A DNA stretch of 64,000 nucleotides, taken from NCBI RefSeq assembly GCF_963676685.1, contig NC_092344.1:91852749-91916748 (forward strand). The letters run 5' to 3'. Below, piece after piece: positions 47,833 to 60,394 of the stretch (positions are counted from its first letter, which is position 1; every line of letters starts with the position of its first letter). A program made the translations under genes and the position numbers. The notes under the pieces were generated by a model. It saw only the letters and a program-made list of their open reading frames with translations, made no database searches and was not told where the DNA came from. Source of the stretch: Mytilus edulis. Taxonomy: Eukaryota > Mollusca > Bivalvia > Mytilida > Mytilidae.

Positions 47833-47918
47833 CATTTTGAATTAACATTTAAAGTTTTTCCTAGGAAATACTAGTGAATGAATGTGAGTGGAAAAACTTT
47901 AAATGTTAATTCAAAATG
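47833..47918. repeat. Perfect 29-bp inverted repeat with 28-bp loop
   Basis: Left arm 47833-47861 starts CATTTTGAATTAACATTTAA. The right arm 47890-47918 is its exact reverse complement. The paralogous position at about 61912-61998 keeps the right arm but has a diverged left arm. Confidence 0.95.
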
Positions 47919-48712
47919 TAAATGAAGCTTTAAACACAGCTTGTTCGAGATTCATCTTGCCATATACTACAACGATTGCATGTGAAGTTAGCATTAGTAT
48001 GTTATTTCAACTTTTGAAAATAAGGTTTTTGTGTAAGCTGGGACATAACATATTGACGGGTTAGTATGCTATTCCCAGGTTTAAAGTAGTTTATTCGTGA
48101 GATAAATGATTTTAAATAACGACTGATATCAACTTTTATAATAGAAGAACGTGGTATCTAACTGAAATACCTGACTATTTCATGAAGGAATTTAATAGTT
48201 GAAAATTGACTTGTGAAAATCATATAAAAATGACATTGAAAGTTATCATTATTGATTTTATATCACTGCCATCATTCTATTCGGTCACTTTGCAATTCTT
48301 TTAACATTTCTGTCATTTCCATCGAAGGACTGAAGGAAAAACTGCATGCTTTACTTTCAGCTCTCTTGTTAACTAGGACTCTATTAATTTAGTAAACACA
48401 TAATTTGGACTCTGTAGAATAGTTGTCTAATTATGAAACATACCACATCATCTTAGATTATATAACAAACATTCTTGATCGATTTAGAATACTTCCAGTA
48501 TTAATATAGTTTAAATATGCATATCAATAAGCTATGAAATGAAGACTTCTTCAAGAAAAATAAATTAATTTACGTTCACTTTTCATGAATTTTTCAGATG
48601 CTTTGATAGCAAAGTCATAGGTGATGTAATTACTTTATTTCAGTGAAAAAAGAACATAAACAACTTTAATGATTGGGTAAATTTTTTCAGCAATTCAATT
48701 TGTAGGTTCGAA

Positions 48713-49855
48713 ATGTTACGATTATCCGTTCTGATATTCGCTGTTGGAATTGCATCATGCAATCTGATGGATAAAGAAACATATAAACAGTTGGTATTAG
48801 ATGAACACACTAAATATAGGGTGCTTCAAACATGAACAAACTGGTAAGATTTCGGTTCATTTCATTGTATATGATACTCTTTAGAAGTTAATCCCACAAC
48901 ATTCTGACCATTGAAATTATATTATTAAAATTGAGAAAGGAAATGGGGAATGAGTCAAAGCGACAACAACCGGAGACGTCCTTCAGCTGGCCCCTTAAAA
49001 AATAGGTATACTAGTTCAGTGATAATGTAGCGAGAAACTCCTGCACACGGAGGCGTCCTTCAGCTGGCCCCTTAAAAAAAATATATACTAGTTTAGTGAT
49101 ACTAAACTCCGAATTATACACAAGAAACTAAAATTAAAAATCATGCAAGACTAACAAAGGTCAGAGGCTCCTGACCTGGGACAGGCGCAAAATTGCGGCG
49201 GGATTAAACATGTTTATGAGATCTCAACCCTCCCCTATACCTCTAGCCAATGTAGAAAAGTAAACACATAACAATACGCACATAAAAATTCAGTTCAAGA
49301 GAAGTCCGAGTCTGATGTCAGAAATTTGATTAAAAGCCTGGTAAATATAATGAGTTTATGATACTTTTTATAGGATTTAAAGTTTGACTCAATCTCAGTC
49401 GACAATTTTGGTGTTAATTCAACCACAAGCTAGGTTTTAGCATTGTTTTCTTTGATTTCAATCTGAACATGTCATCAAATTAAAATGCCATGTCGACGTA
49501 AGTGCAGTTTTAATCATCTTAAGAAATCTGATATGAAAGTAAACAATTTAATTTTCATATAAATTTTACCTTTGATATATCAAGAAAATGCTCAAGTATT
49601 TATTGCATATAATGACCATTTATGAAATCTATGATATAGGAATGGGATGATCAACTACAAAATGAAGCTCATAACTGGACAAAAGCCTGTATTTGGGGAC
49701 ACGAAGGCGGAGGTCGCGGTGAAAACAAAGGACTTTTCATAGGAGACAATTATATAGAAGGGATTTCCGGTATGTTAAAATCATGGTATGACGAGATCAA
49801 CGAATACAACTACACTGGGATATCCTGTTTGCCCTCTAGTTGTCATTATACACAA
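48713..49855 (+). pseudogene. CAP-domain gene copy 1, broken by a 10-nt deletion in exon 1
   Basis: Exon 1 (48713-48843) encodes a signal peptide followed by the CAP start, ETYKQLVLDEHTKYR. Compared with its paralogue at 62806, 10 nt are missing after the KYR codons, which shifts the frame to a TGA within four codons. Exon 2 (49640-49855, 72 codons, phase 0) is still open. It encodes EWDDQLQNEAHNWTKAC, the GGGRGEN motif and CHYTQ up to a GT donor. No exon carrying the expected VVWAxT continuation was found before 50700. A possible ShKT-like fragment lies at 50710. Intron 1 has a dispersed repeat (48930-49330) that the paralogue lacks. Most likely this is a pseudogene, although a later in-frame start cannot be ruled out. 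Confidence 0.8.
48930..49330 (+). repeat. Family G dispersed repeat, copy 2, in CAP copy 1 intron
   Basis: Same blocks as 17150-17470, with GAGGCGTCCTTCAGCTGGCC present twice. It is absent from the paralogous CAP intron, so it was inserted after the duplication or lost from the other copy. Confidence 0.8.
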
Positions 49856-50709
49856 GTACGTAAATAATCTAATATCATACATACGATAATTAGGGTGTTA
49901 TCCAACTACAATAGAACAAAAGAACGTATAGAAATACAAATACAGCTTTCAATACTAGGCAATTATCTATTTACAAACCATTTCCGCTTTTTGGTTTGAT
50001 AATTTTTATATGTGTAATTCAATTTCCCTAAATCTAAGATGTTTAAACGTATATATATAAGTTTATTTAATGTCAATATTCCATAGAGGAGAGGCGGAAG
50101 ATTCCAAATGACTTTCAAACTCAAAGACAAACCGACCACATCATCTCAATAGTTCCTTTTATCTGATTGAGCAGCTTTTAACAGATAAAGTAACATTCGT
50201 ATATTATGTCATTTTTCAAAGACAGTACAGATTCAAGAAATGAGCGTAGACATTAGATATTACTTTGAACTTTGAACCATCATTGATTTGTTGATTTTTC
50301 TTAACTTTAACGCATAATCAGGACTGGAACCAAAACACAATGAATAAAAAAAGTTTTTGTACAAGATTCGACTGAGATAAAGTTTTGGGATACCAACTGC
50401 CACAGAGCGAATATTTGTTTGATATACAAAGAAGTTTTGCCATTCAATCGGCAACTTAATGACTCTCAACGCATTGTCGCAAGGTTCTTTAAATAATTCT
50501 GATCAAACGTGTTAGTGTATGTATACATCAGACGCAGCAAAACAAACACCAACGCTTAGCATTGGTTTTCCACCGAATTGAAGTACTCCATCATATGTAT
50601 CAGGTTTGTATTTATTTTTCAATCACTAATTTCTATTGTTTCATATGTTTATCCAAACTTTCTTGTTGCAATTTTTGAAATTTATAATATATCCCTCTTT
50701 CATTGACAG

Positions 50710-50747
50710 GTTTGACAGAATCATGTGAAGATGGACTTGAAACAGAG
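50710..50747 (+). pseudogene. Possible ShKT exon remnant downstream of CAP copy 1
   Basis: A 38-nt stretch follows CAG and precedes GTGTGT. In phase 1, the same entry phase as the ShKT exons of the minus-strand gene, it reads LTESCEDGLETE, resembling the CED start of a ShKT domain. The rest of the domain is absent. It could be a decayed exon of the broken CAP copy, or chance. Confidence 0.3.
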
Positions 50748-50988
50748 GTGTGTGCTAAATTGCTAAATATCAAAGTTATTGTAATAATTCAGGAGCTTTT
50801 ATGGTTGACAATTGTAGAAAAACATGCAATTTTTGTCAAATTTGACAAAAACACTGAAAACAATATCAGATTTCAATAAACAATTGTGTGTTTCTCTTAT
50901 AAATCATTAAGGTAGTATCTAGTTGATGATAAGTTAGACAATATCAAAGGATCATAACAACAATTCAGAAGTCTAACGATTGCAATGC

Positions 50989-51004
50989 TTTATTCAACTT
51001 TATT
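50989..51004 (-). other. Two overlapping-range polyadenylation signals of the CAP-ShKT gene
   Basis: AATAAA on the minus strand occurs at 50994-50989 and again at 51004-50999. These lie about 60-75 nt past the TAA of the CAP-ShKT gene, a normal distance for its 3' end. Confidence 0.6.
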
Positions 51005-51066
51005 TGGCAGTCATCAGCTATACACAGTCTCGTATCAATATCAAACAATTTGTTGTTTATTTTTTT

Positions 51067-54000
51067 TTAACAATGTCCACACGTCTTTCTACAATTTTTC
51101 TTCATGTATGCTGCATTGTCCACACATGACCATTTCCATCCAGCACATTTTGCGTCTCCAGCCTTATCCTCACATGCTGGTCCTTTAAAAAATATGGTAG
51201 ATATACATGAACAATTGTAATTGTAACAATTCCTATGAATATCGAATTGCTCTCATTCAAGGTTAGAATTATAATTTGGTTTGCTCAATAATACATTAAT
51301 GTATTAAATCATCTACATTAGATTAAAGGTACGTGTAGATACCAGTTTTATTCATGCCCAGCAGAATAGTTTTCCTTTAGGGTTTATTCTATCTATATTT
51401 GATTTCATACCATCCAATCTAAAGAGAACTGGATTGAAATCTTAAACAAACAATTATTGCTCACTTCAAGGATAAGTTAAGAAAACTGATATTCATATGC
51501 AAGGAGGAATTAGAGGTAAATGAGCAAGGGGAAATCCCATAAATCATAAAGGAAAATGTTCTTGTGTAAAGGAAATAGAAAAAAGTTGAATTACAAAAAT
51601 ACCGAACTCCGAGGAAAATTCAAAACGGAAAGTCCCTAATTAAATGGCAAACACACCAAATGAATGGATAACAAATATAAAATGCCCGACTTGGAACAGG
51701 TATTTTCTTTTAGCAGTATAGCAAATTGCGGATTAAACCTGGTGTTATAGCTAGCTGAACCTTTCACTTGTGCATTCCTCCGTTCGACATTTGCTGTCAA
51801 AACAAGCAATGTTAACCTCATATGACGTTGGTTATTATTTTCATTTCCTTCTTGGTCATATGTCTCCTCAACTGATTCGCTTCATCTACAGCATTCGAAA
51901 TATAAAGGGTTGTTTTCAATATTTGTTGAAGTATCTCCCGTAACTAACAACGATATTAGTCTTAAAAAATAAAATTACATAATAACTTTCAAATTGCAGT
52001 TTGATGCAAACCAGTATCTTCGAAGTATAAATAAAAGAAACATTCCGTAATTTTTCTTGCTTTTCCCATTAACACTAAAGTTGCTGGTTATTGTTTTGAA
52101 TGTCTCTATAGATACACTTACCTTGTTTACGTGTGTACCCATGAGGGATTTTCAATATTATTAGTAATCTGAAAACTTAAAGAGATGGTATCATTAAATA
52201 AGTAGAGTAAAGTCTTACCTGCTGTCTGGATATCGTCATCTGAAAAAATGTAAGAAATAACTCAGGAATTTGACATTAAAACATGTTTTCTAGGAAGGAA
52301 ATATTTGCAAAGCTGTATAATTTTTTAAATGATGAATCACAAGGAGCAAGTCTGATTTATCTTTCCTCTTCTTTTTCCATGCTCAAGAAAAAGATCGATA
52401 GACTCATATTTGTCATTATTGAATAAAATAGTAAAATACAAAGAAATTTTTTTTAAAGTTAGAAAGAGACGAAAAAACGTCTGGAATTTTTTTTTAATTA
52501 TACACGCGTTACACATTTAATTCGCAAAAACGAGGTCCTTACACAGACACTGCTCCAACAAAGTTATGATGAAGAAGGACTGAAATGGACGCCAAATAAG
52601 TTTTACAGTCACCATCACGAATCGGTTGACTCGTAAGATATGTCTGTTTCTCTAATTTTGATGGTTTTTTTTCACATTTCCTGACCGGCGTGAGAAAAAT
52701 ATTTCTCATCACTAGTGAAAAATCTGTTCTCAGCAAATGATTGGTTGAAATTTAATTGTGAGGTTAAATTTTCTTGTTTTCTTCTGACTTTTCTTATTGT
52801 GACGTCATGAAAAAAGGTGACCATGCTTGATGACGTCACATCAAAAGTACACAACGTTCCTCAAATCTTTGAAAAGGAAGGATAAAAATCATAAGAGAAA
52901 CAAATTCCACAACTGTAACTCGTGTATTACGATATTTCTCCACTCTCAACAGTTACATTTAAATTATTTAAAAAGCTCGGCAAACCTTGTGGTTTTAATA
53001 TTGAAATTTAACTGTCTCGAGTGGAGAAATATCATAATACACTTGTTGCAGTTGTGGAACCTGTATGTCTCAACTCGTTAGCGACATTGTTTTCTTAATA
53101 CTAGATCTGAACATAACAAAATATTCGTCCTAATTGTTATTATTCCCGATTGTGACATTTTAACTGGGGAGGGATTGTCATAAATATTTATAAATTAACT
53201 ATTTACAAAACTTTAATTTGGTTCTAAAAACTATAGATTTTCTACCACAGAGTTAATTATATTAGCTGTATTTGGCAAAACATCATAACAGGAGACGCCT
53301 TCCTGTTCGACGATCCCTGTCAAGCCCTTTTTGGAGTTCGAGCAATTCCTTCTGTTTTTACTAGTTACCTTGATTTAGTCTTGGTTAATTTATTTCTGGA
53401 GTTTAATCATTTTTAAACTACTGCGCGTATAAATAAAGGCAATAGCAGTATAAAGCTGTTCAAAAGTCATAAATCGATTGAGAGCAAACTAAACACATTT
53501 ATTCTAAAAACAGTTGTTGGCATGACACGGGTTATGTTCTTCTCATATATGTTATGATGGTATGATACTAAACCCCTAACGGGAAGGATTGTGTCTGATG
53601 TTCATATGATGAAATCATAATCTTTCAGTCAGTTTAATTGAAGTCTGGAGCTGGCATGTCAGTTAACTGCTAGTAGTCTGTTGTTATTTATGTATTATTG
53701 TCATTTTGTTTATTTTCTTTGGTTACATCTTCTGACATCAGACTCGGACTTCTCTTGAACTGAATTTTAATGTGCGTATTGTTATGCGTTTACTTTTCTA
53801 CATTGGTTAGAGGTATAGGGGGGGGGGGGGGGTTGAGATCTCACAAACATGTTTAACCCCGCCGCATTTTTGCGCCTGTCCCAAGTCAGTAGCCTCTGGC
53901 CTTTGTTAGTCTTGTATTATTTTAATTTTAGTTTCTTGTGTACAATTTGGAAATTAGTATGGCGTTCATTATCACTGGACTAGTATATATTTGTTTAGGG

Positions 54001-57000
54001 GCCAGCTGAACGACGCCTCCGGGTGCGGGAATTTCTCGCTACATTAAAGACGTCAAACTACATATAAGCAGACTATCATAACAACTGCCATATAAATTGA
54101 CAAAGTGTTATTTTCATTTTACCTTCGTTTTAACATTGTGAAATGTTAATTATACTCTTTTAGTATCATCATGTTTTAAAACTGTATCTCCAAAAAGGTT
54201 TGGAATCTATAAATATGGATTACACCGTTAATTAACATGATTATACATCTGAGAAATGAAATATTAATAATAGATATTATGACAATTACATTTATTATAT
54301 ATAGGCCTTTTATATTAATAAAACAATGTCAACTATTGATAATATGCATATCATACCACATCTGCCTTTTTACATATACATAATGAAACAATTACCTTCG
54401 CAGAAATGGCAAGACTTTCTACATGTCTTCTCCATCCATTTTTGGTTTTTGTTGCATTCTTTAATTGATTCCCAGTATTCACACCTATCATCTTTGTCTT
54501 CGCATATCTTTCTTCCTTTCCCTGTCAAAACAAAATATAAACATGAAACAAATCGAGATGTTTTGACATTAAACGTCTAAATTTCCATTCGGTTTACTTC
54601 TGTTTTTTCAAAAAATCTGTTATCGAACAAAACTTTTATCAATCCGTTACACTTGAAAAAATCAACTCAAACTGGAATAGAATTTGTTTGTATTTATTAT
54701 AACTCTCATCAAACAAATTATAAATTAGTAGATAATCAACTTAAATTTAGGAACTCTATATTTGTTCAATCAAACCTTTTGATTAAAAGACAAAATCTAC
54801 AATCAAACGTACTGATCAATAATTGAGAAATAAACGGTATTTTATAATGTGCTATTAAAAAAATAATGATTCAAGAAATTTTTCATGATTTTGTAACAAG
54901 TTTTTACCTGTGCAAAGACCATCGTCACATGTCTGTCCTTCAAGACATTTAGAGCATGCTTCTCCCTTTAAGTATGGATACTCAGACATATCATTACCCC
55001 TATAACATAAATCAAATCATATATTTTCTATCACTTATCTACTAAAAGACACTCATTGTCCAATAATTTCCTATTCTTTATGAATGATACCGTTGATAAG
55101 TTTGGTATACATTGAATCTTATGAGTAGAAGAGATGTTTGTCGTGGATTTTATAAATTAAAATTTTGCTTTAAATAAAAACTATACGAAAAAAATTGTAC
55201 CAATAGCTTTATTTGAAAGTAAATTTGGTGTTTTGTATATATTGCTACCCAGCGTTTATTTTACAGTCTTTTTTTGCTTGATCAACGGAATCTCTAAATT
55301 GATGTAAGAGACTTTTCCAGAATCTCTCAAATAAATATAGAAAAACCTATTCATTTATTTCCACAGGAAACTTGAAAGGTCAACGAATCCTATTATGTGA
55401 TTTGTGAGGTTAGTTTACATGGACAAGAATCTTTGCAGAAAAGGAAAAAGAAAACATGCCAAATACACAACATAAAAACTATCAAATGTAAAACTTACAT
55501 TGGATCATAGAAACAAGCCAAGTACAATGCATTCTTTATCATGCGTCCAGAAACTGATAAATAATTACATTTATTTATAGCACATCCAACCTTCCTTGTT
55601 TCGGCCCAGACTACCTAAGGATAAGATACGTTGCATTAGAACAAATATTCTGTAGTAGAATCTAAATATGAAGAGAGCATAACAGATATACAGATCCTTG
55701 AAAAATCACCTTGTGAGATTGATGTACCTTTTATATCGACACTAGTATACATCTTCTTTTTTATATTGCAAAAAATCACATTACTAAATAAAGGCAACAG
55801 TAGTATACCGATGTTCAAACTCATAAATCCATGAACAAAAAACAAAATCGGGGTAACAAACTAAAACTGAGGGAACGCATTAAATATAAGAGGAGAACAA
55901 CGACACAACACTAAAATGCAACACACACAGAAACGGACCAAGCAACAGACAAAATCCCACGAGAATAACAAATATAACATCAAAACCAAATACATGAATT
56001 TGGGATAGACAAGTACCGTGACACGTCTTATCGCAATGTGAATTTACACTCAAAAATAAGAGATAACAAACGACGCAACGTTAAAATGTAACACATACAG
56101 AAACGAACTATAATATAACAATGGCCATATTCTTGACTTGGTACAGGACATTTTTAAAGAAAAAAATGGCAGGTTGAACCTGGTTTTGTGGCATGCCAAA
56201 CCTCCCCTCAGATGAATATGACAAGTTAGGAATATGACAATTGTTGTCCATTCGTTTGATGTGTTTTGTCATTTGATTTTGCCATGTGATTAGGGACTTT
56301 CCGATTGAATTTTCCTCGGAGTTCAGTATTTTTGTGATTTTACTTTTTATGATAAATTTCTACTAATTTTGTACAAAAATCCATTGAGAGGTTTAGCTAG
56401 CTATGAAACCAGGTTCAAGAAAATGCCTGTACCCAGTCAGGAATATGTCAGTTTTTATCCATACATTTGGTATGTTTTATCTTTTGATTTTGCCATTTGA
56501 TTAGAGATTTTGAATTTTAATCAGAATTCAATATTTTTGTGATTTTACTCTTTTGTTTTCATAGTTTTATTACGGTCTTTTTTTAGTATAAACAATTTTT
56601 TCTATCGATGCTATTTTCAATTTTGAACTGTTCAACACATATGGAGTTTGATAAATAAATAAGACAGTGTTATACATCATATTATACAATTGTAAAAACT
56701 GAATAGAATCTACAGCATTCAAACAAAAACCGCTTGTAGTTACGACACTCTCGTTAGTTTGGTCCTCAATGCTCTTTAACTTTGAACTTTTTTTTACTTT
56801 CGAACTTTTTTTTATAAGAGCGTCACTGGTTAGTCTTGTGTGGACGAAACGCGCGTCTGGTGTATTGAATTTTAAACCTGGCACCTTTTGTTAGCTATAA
56901 TTCGTGTTTCTCTGTTCTATATGTTCTGCAATTTATTTGTATTGTAGTCCTATCATGTATGTTGTCATTTTAATATTATATTTTACATTGCCATTAAAGC

Positions 57001-58891
57001 GGGAGGTTTGGCATACCACAGAACCAGGTTCAACCCACCATTTTTTTTTTATTATTAAAATGTATTGTACGAAGTCAGGAAAATGGCCATTGTTATATTA
57101 CAGTTCCTTTCTGTGTGTGTTACATTTTAATATTGTGTTTTTGTTGTGTCGTTGTTCTCCGTGTTTCCCCCAGGTTTAGTTTGTAACCCGGATTTGTGTT
57201 TTTTTTTTCAATCGATTAATGAATTTCGAACAGATGTATACTACTGTTGCCTTTATTTAGACCTGGACATAACTTAAGAATGTATCCGCCACCTGAAATT
57301 ATTCAAACTTTTATCGAAACTATGTTATCTTAGTTACCTGCGTATAATGACAGCTATACATACAAGCTTTCCCTGAGTAACTGTACGTGTTAATTTCATC
57401 GTACCACCCTTTCATTGCGTTTTTAGCCATCTTTTTGGCATCGTCTCCGGTTGCAAAAGCTAAGTTCTCACCGCGACCTTTACGCTGATGATCGAAGTTA
57501 CATGATTTTATCCAATCACCTGCTTCCTGTTCCAGCTCTTCATCCCATACCTTGTAAGAAATTAATTATTGATTATTGACAAAAAAACATACAAGTTCAT
57601 TAACACATCAAATCACGTTTCAATTTTCTGAATTTCATTTTTAAAAAGATGATACAAAAACAGTAGGTAATGTTTTAACAATATATGTCTTTATATTTGA
57701 CATAATTTTGCAGCATTGTCATTAATTAATGCTAAATTTATGTCAATTATGAAGTTTAAGGAAATTTTGCCAAAAAAATTTCTATAAAAACACGAGTTAA
57801 AGAAGGTTATTATTTCTGAAGCAGAAATTTTTGTACACTGAGCTTACTTTAAGCATCTTTGAGATAAACAATCTATTGATTTAGAATTACAAATATAAGA
57901 TGTAGTATAATTGCCACCGAAATTACAAATGCGAAACAATTCAAACACGGAAACTAACAATTCGATTTATGTACAAAGTATTGAATGAAAATAACATATG
58001 ACATACGGAAACGAACGACTACTCCTTCTACTTTTGTCTACCTCTTTTCCGTACTAATGGCGAAACAAGTAATAGCTTTTCAAAAAAAGGCTAGCCGTCT
58101 CTTAGCTGATGAAAATGGAAAGTGTTCTCGCTTTGTAGATTAATTCAATCAGAATAGCCTTGTATATCAATCAACAAATATGGTTTTTTTGGAAAAAAAA
58201 GTTTGTTTCCAGTTTTTGGAGAAAAAACTAATTTGTTTTTGACCCTGAGAAAAAAAATTGTTTGTTTCACCCTCAGTTGCCACTATATGTAATGCTAAAA
58301 TTGAAAGAAAAAAATTGTTTTCAACTTGTCGCCAAAAAAATAGATTGTCTTTCGCCGAAGGCGAAAAAAAAAGTTTGTCCAGAAAAAAAACCATAGCCCC
58401 CCCCCCCCCCCCCCCGTAATATCTTCCAATCAGGTAGTAGTAAGCATTCACGCACTGACTGTCCATCGTTCAATTCTTAATAACGTCTCCCAGAAGACGT
58501 TAATAATTTCGACAGAAGGATGTAGGTAGAACATACATCCACCATAAGATAAAAACACTAAGGTCCAAAACTAAACTGAGGGAATTGCAAGAAACCAACA
58601 GAATGCAGTTTCATTTTACAAAAGATATGGATCTGAGTTATGATGCCGTTGCATTTTATTTATTTCAACAAACATATCATTTAAAATATTATTGCAAGAT
58701 TTTTCACTTAGCATTTATAAAATGTTGGATGTTGTAAACTATTAAAATCATACCAGCTGGTTCATGTTAGAAGCTCCCTGTTTTCTTCTGTATGCAGAAT
58801 GTTCATCTAATAACAACTGTTTGTATTTCTCGGTATCTATAAGTTTACCAGCTGACATGGCAACAAAACAGAGGAACCACAACAACAACAT
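51067..58891 (-). CDS. Secreted CAP-domain protein with two C-terminal ShKT domains, 7 exons, 273 aa
   Basis: Exons on the minus strand: 58891-58754, 57550-57338, 55614-55499, 54999-54908, 54521-54396, 52239-52219 (21 nt) and 51182-51067, ending in TAA. All have GT/AG borders and consistent phase. Residues 1-15 form a signal peptide (MLLLWFLCFVAMSAG). The CAP domain spans about 20-160. It carries the expected His/Glu tetrad residues: H67 in CNFDH, E74 in GRGEN and H114 in CHYTQVVWA. The second signature is ACFYDPMGN. A short cysteine hinge (CSKCLEGQTCDDGLC) follows, as in CRISP-type proteins. Two six-cysteine ShKT domains end the protein, starting CEDKDDRC at 193 and CEDKAGDAKC at 239. They are joined by an acidic linker from the 21-nt microexon. 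CAP/ShKT proteins are extracellular. Roles in mucus, immunity or shell matrix are possible, but the sequence does not show which. Confidence 0.92.
52905..53059. repeat. Inverted repeat, arms about 41 bp, shared with 60122-60165
   Basis: TTCCACAACTGTAACTCGTG...TTTCTCCACTC (52905-52945) is mirrored by GAGTGGAGAAATATC...GTTGTGGAA (53018-53059). The same arm occurs at 60122-60165. The sequence beside that copy (60175-60360) matches 52670-52850 inverted, so these are ends of one dispersed element family. Confidence 0.8.
53640..54050 (-). repeat. Family G dispersed repeat, copy 3 (inverted)
   Basis: Inverted copy, including a poly-G run of about 14 at 53819 and the CTCGCTACATT end. It lies in intron 5 of the CAP-ShKT gene. 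Confidence 0.8.
55785..56350 (-). repeat. Family D dispersed repeat (AAATAAAGGCAACAGTAGTA), inverted relative to 56965
   Basis: AAATAAAGGCAACAGTAGTA, AAACTGAGGGAACGCATTAA, GGTTGAACCTGG and TTGATTAGGGACTTTCCG-like blocks occur here, inverted at 56965-57265, and in pieces at 53440, 56390-56565, 59555-59700, 62706-62745 and (last block, inverted) 51590-51800. Confidence 0.7.
56740..56890 (+). repeat. Hammerhead-bearing dispersed repeat, copy B
   Basis: It keeps GGACGAAACGCGCGTCTGG but has CTGGTTA in place of the CTGATGA core, so it should not cleave. The left context GGTCCTCAATGCTCTTTAAC matches the other copies. Confidence 0.75.
56965..57265 (+). repeat. Family D dispersed repeat, second copy
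   Basis: GGAGGTTTGGCATACCACAG, then GTGTTACATTTTAATATTGTG-like blocks, ending at CTACTGTTGCCTTTATTTAG. It lies in intron 2 of the CAP-ShKT gene, opposite in orientation to 55785-56350. Confidence 0.7.
58160..58416. repeat. Low-complexity A/T-rich tract ending in a poly-C run
   Basis: Repeated GAAAAAAA / TTTGTTT stretches are followed by about 18 C at 58399-58416. It lies in intron 1 of the CAP-ShKT gene. Non-coding; a poor region for assembly. Confidence 0.7.
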
Positions 58892-60120
58892 TATGTAACT
58901 GACAAAGAAAGCAATACATCATTGGAATTTAATGTTAACACGCACAAGTATTTAAAAAACCAAATGACATCTAAATTGATGTTTAAGATGTGTAACGAAT
59001 ACTCATGAAAAATATTATTTAAAGTGATTGTTCTTTTTTGCACTAACGTGCTAATAGTCTTTTTTCGGGATCCCAACTATTTTCACTTGCCCAATTATAC
59101 TGTTGAAATTAGGAATAAGATGTACATGTTGCCTTAAATACAGACATGACATTTTAACTTTAGAAAACACAGAACTAAATTCTTTTGACATTTGATGAAG
59201 TTGATACAATGATTTAGTGACACTAGAAATATGACACCCGCCCTCGGCCGTTGGCCTATGAGAATATCATATCTATGTGGTTGATAAATCATCAAAAGGC
59301 AATAATCGTATATCAACCAACAGAACAAATGAAAAATAACTGTCATATTTTTGATTTGGTACAGGCTTTTCCCAACATGAAATGATGAGAACGACCTTGT
59401 TTTATAGTAAGCTGAACATCCCAGTTGTTTAAAGCTCTGTTATTTTGACAAAATGCAATGCTCAAATTAATGCTGCGTACAAAGTAAAAATGTTCAGAAG
59501 ATGAAACTTACTTGTGTGTCGAGGATTGATATCATTAACAGCAACAAATTGAATGTACTAGATAAAGGCAACAGTAGTATACCACTATAACAAATGCAGG
59601 TTATATACTAAAATCGAGGGAAACACTTAAACTATAAGAGGAAAACAACAAAACAATAGAACACTGAGGTGCAACAAAAAACAAACGACAATGTAAAATA
59701 CTAGATAATGCTCATTCTGTAAGTAATGTCGTAATGGAGGGAAAGATGACGGGGATTGTGGTAACAAAAAATTGAACATATCCGTGGTTATTTGCGTTAA
59801 GTTTTTGTCTACGCTGAATTAAACGATATATAGCAGTGACGGTTAAATAACTAGTAACTGTATGATAGTGAGAGAAAACAGTAGGATGGATTGTCATTTG
59901 TGTATTTCACTTCTATGAATACATTTTAAAAACCGGAAAACAATTCAGTTTTTTAAGAGTATGGATCATTAATTACAGTATTTTGTTAAGTTTCAGATTA
60001 CATGTATGGGATTACTTTGTATTAACAACATTTTTTCTAATTTATATCCTTTTTAAATTTCGTTTTCCCTTTTTTTTTTTTAATTGAACAGTAGTATATA
60101 CACTCATCATAGATATATAG
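58892..60120. other. Upstream region of the CAP-ShKT gene
   Basis: No gene was seen. It holds a family D fragment (59555-59700). The promoter of the minus-strand CAP-ShKT gene should lie in the first few hundred bases, but no convincing TATA element was identified. Confidence 0.45.
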
Positions 60121-60394
60121 ATTCCACAACTGCAACTAGTGTGTTACGATATTTCTCCACTCGAGCGCGTGTATACTTTTTATGTGACGTTAACTGGCAT
60201 GGTCGCCTTTTTTCATGAAGTAACAATAGGAAAACTCAGAAGAAACCTAGAAAAATTAACGTCACAATTAAATTTCGACCAATCATTTGCTGAGAACAGA
60301 TTTTTCACTAGCGAAGAGAATATTTTTCTCACACTGTTCAAGAAATGTGAAAAATAGCGCAAAAATTAGAGAAACCAGGGTTAAATATTGTATT

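Larger units (their letters stand above)
46255..49855 (+). repeat. Segmental duplication, copy 1 (pairs with 60743-63745)
   Basis: From a common repeat tail (TTTGGTCGGGTTGTTGTC) through the upstream region to CAP exon 2, this block can be followed base by base in the block at 60743-63745. Shared landmarks are the TATGACAGTGCATTGCACTT stretch, the AAATCCTTGGT stretch and the TTGTTCGAGATTCATCTTGC stretch. Each copy carries private insertions. No gene other than the CAP exons was seen in the 2.4 kb upstream. Confidence 0.85.

Noticed and set aside
58167-58466. 99-codon minus-strand frame rich in Phe, Ser and Gly
   Set aside because: It is the translation of a low-complexity GAAAAAA tract and a poly-C run in an intron.
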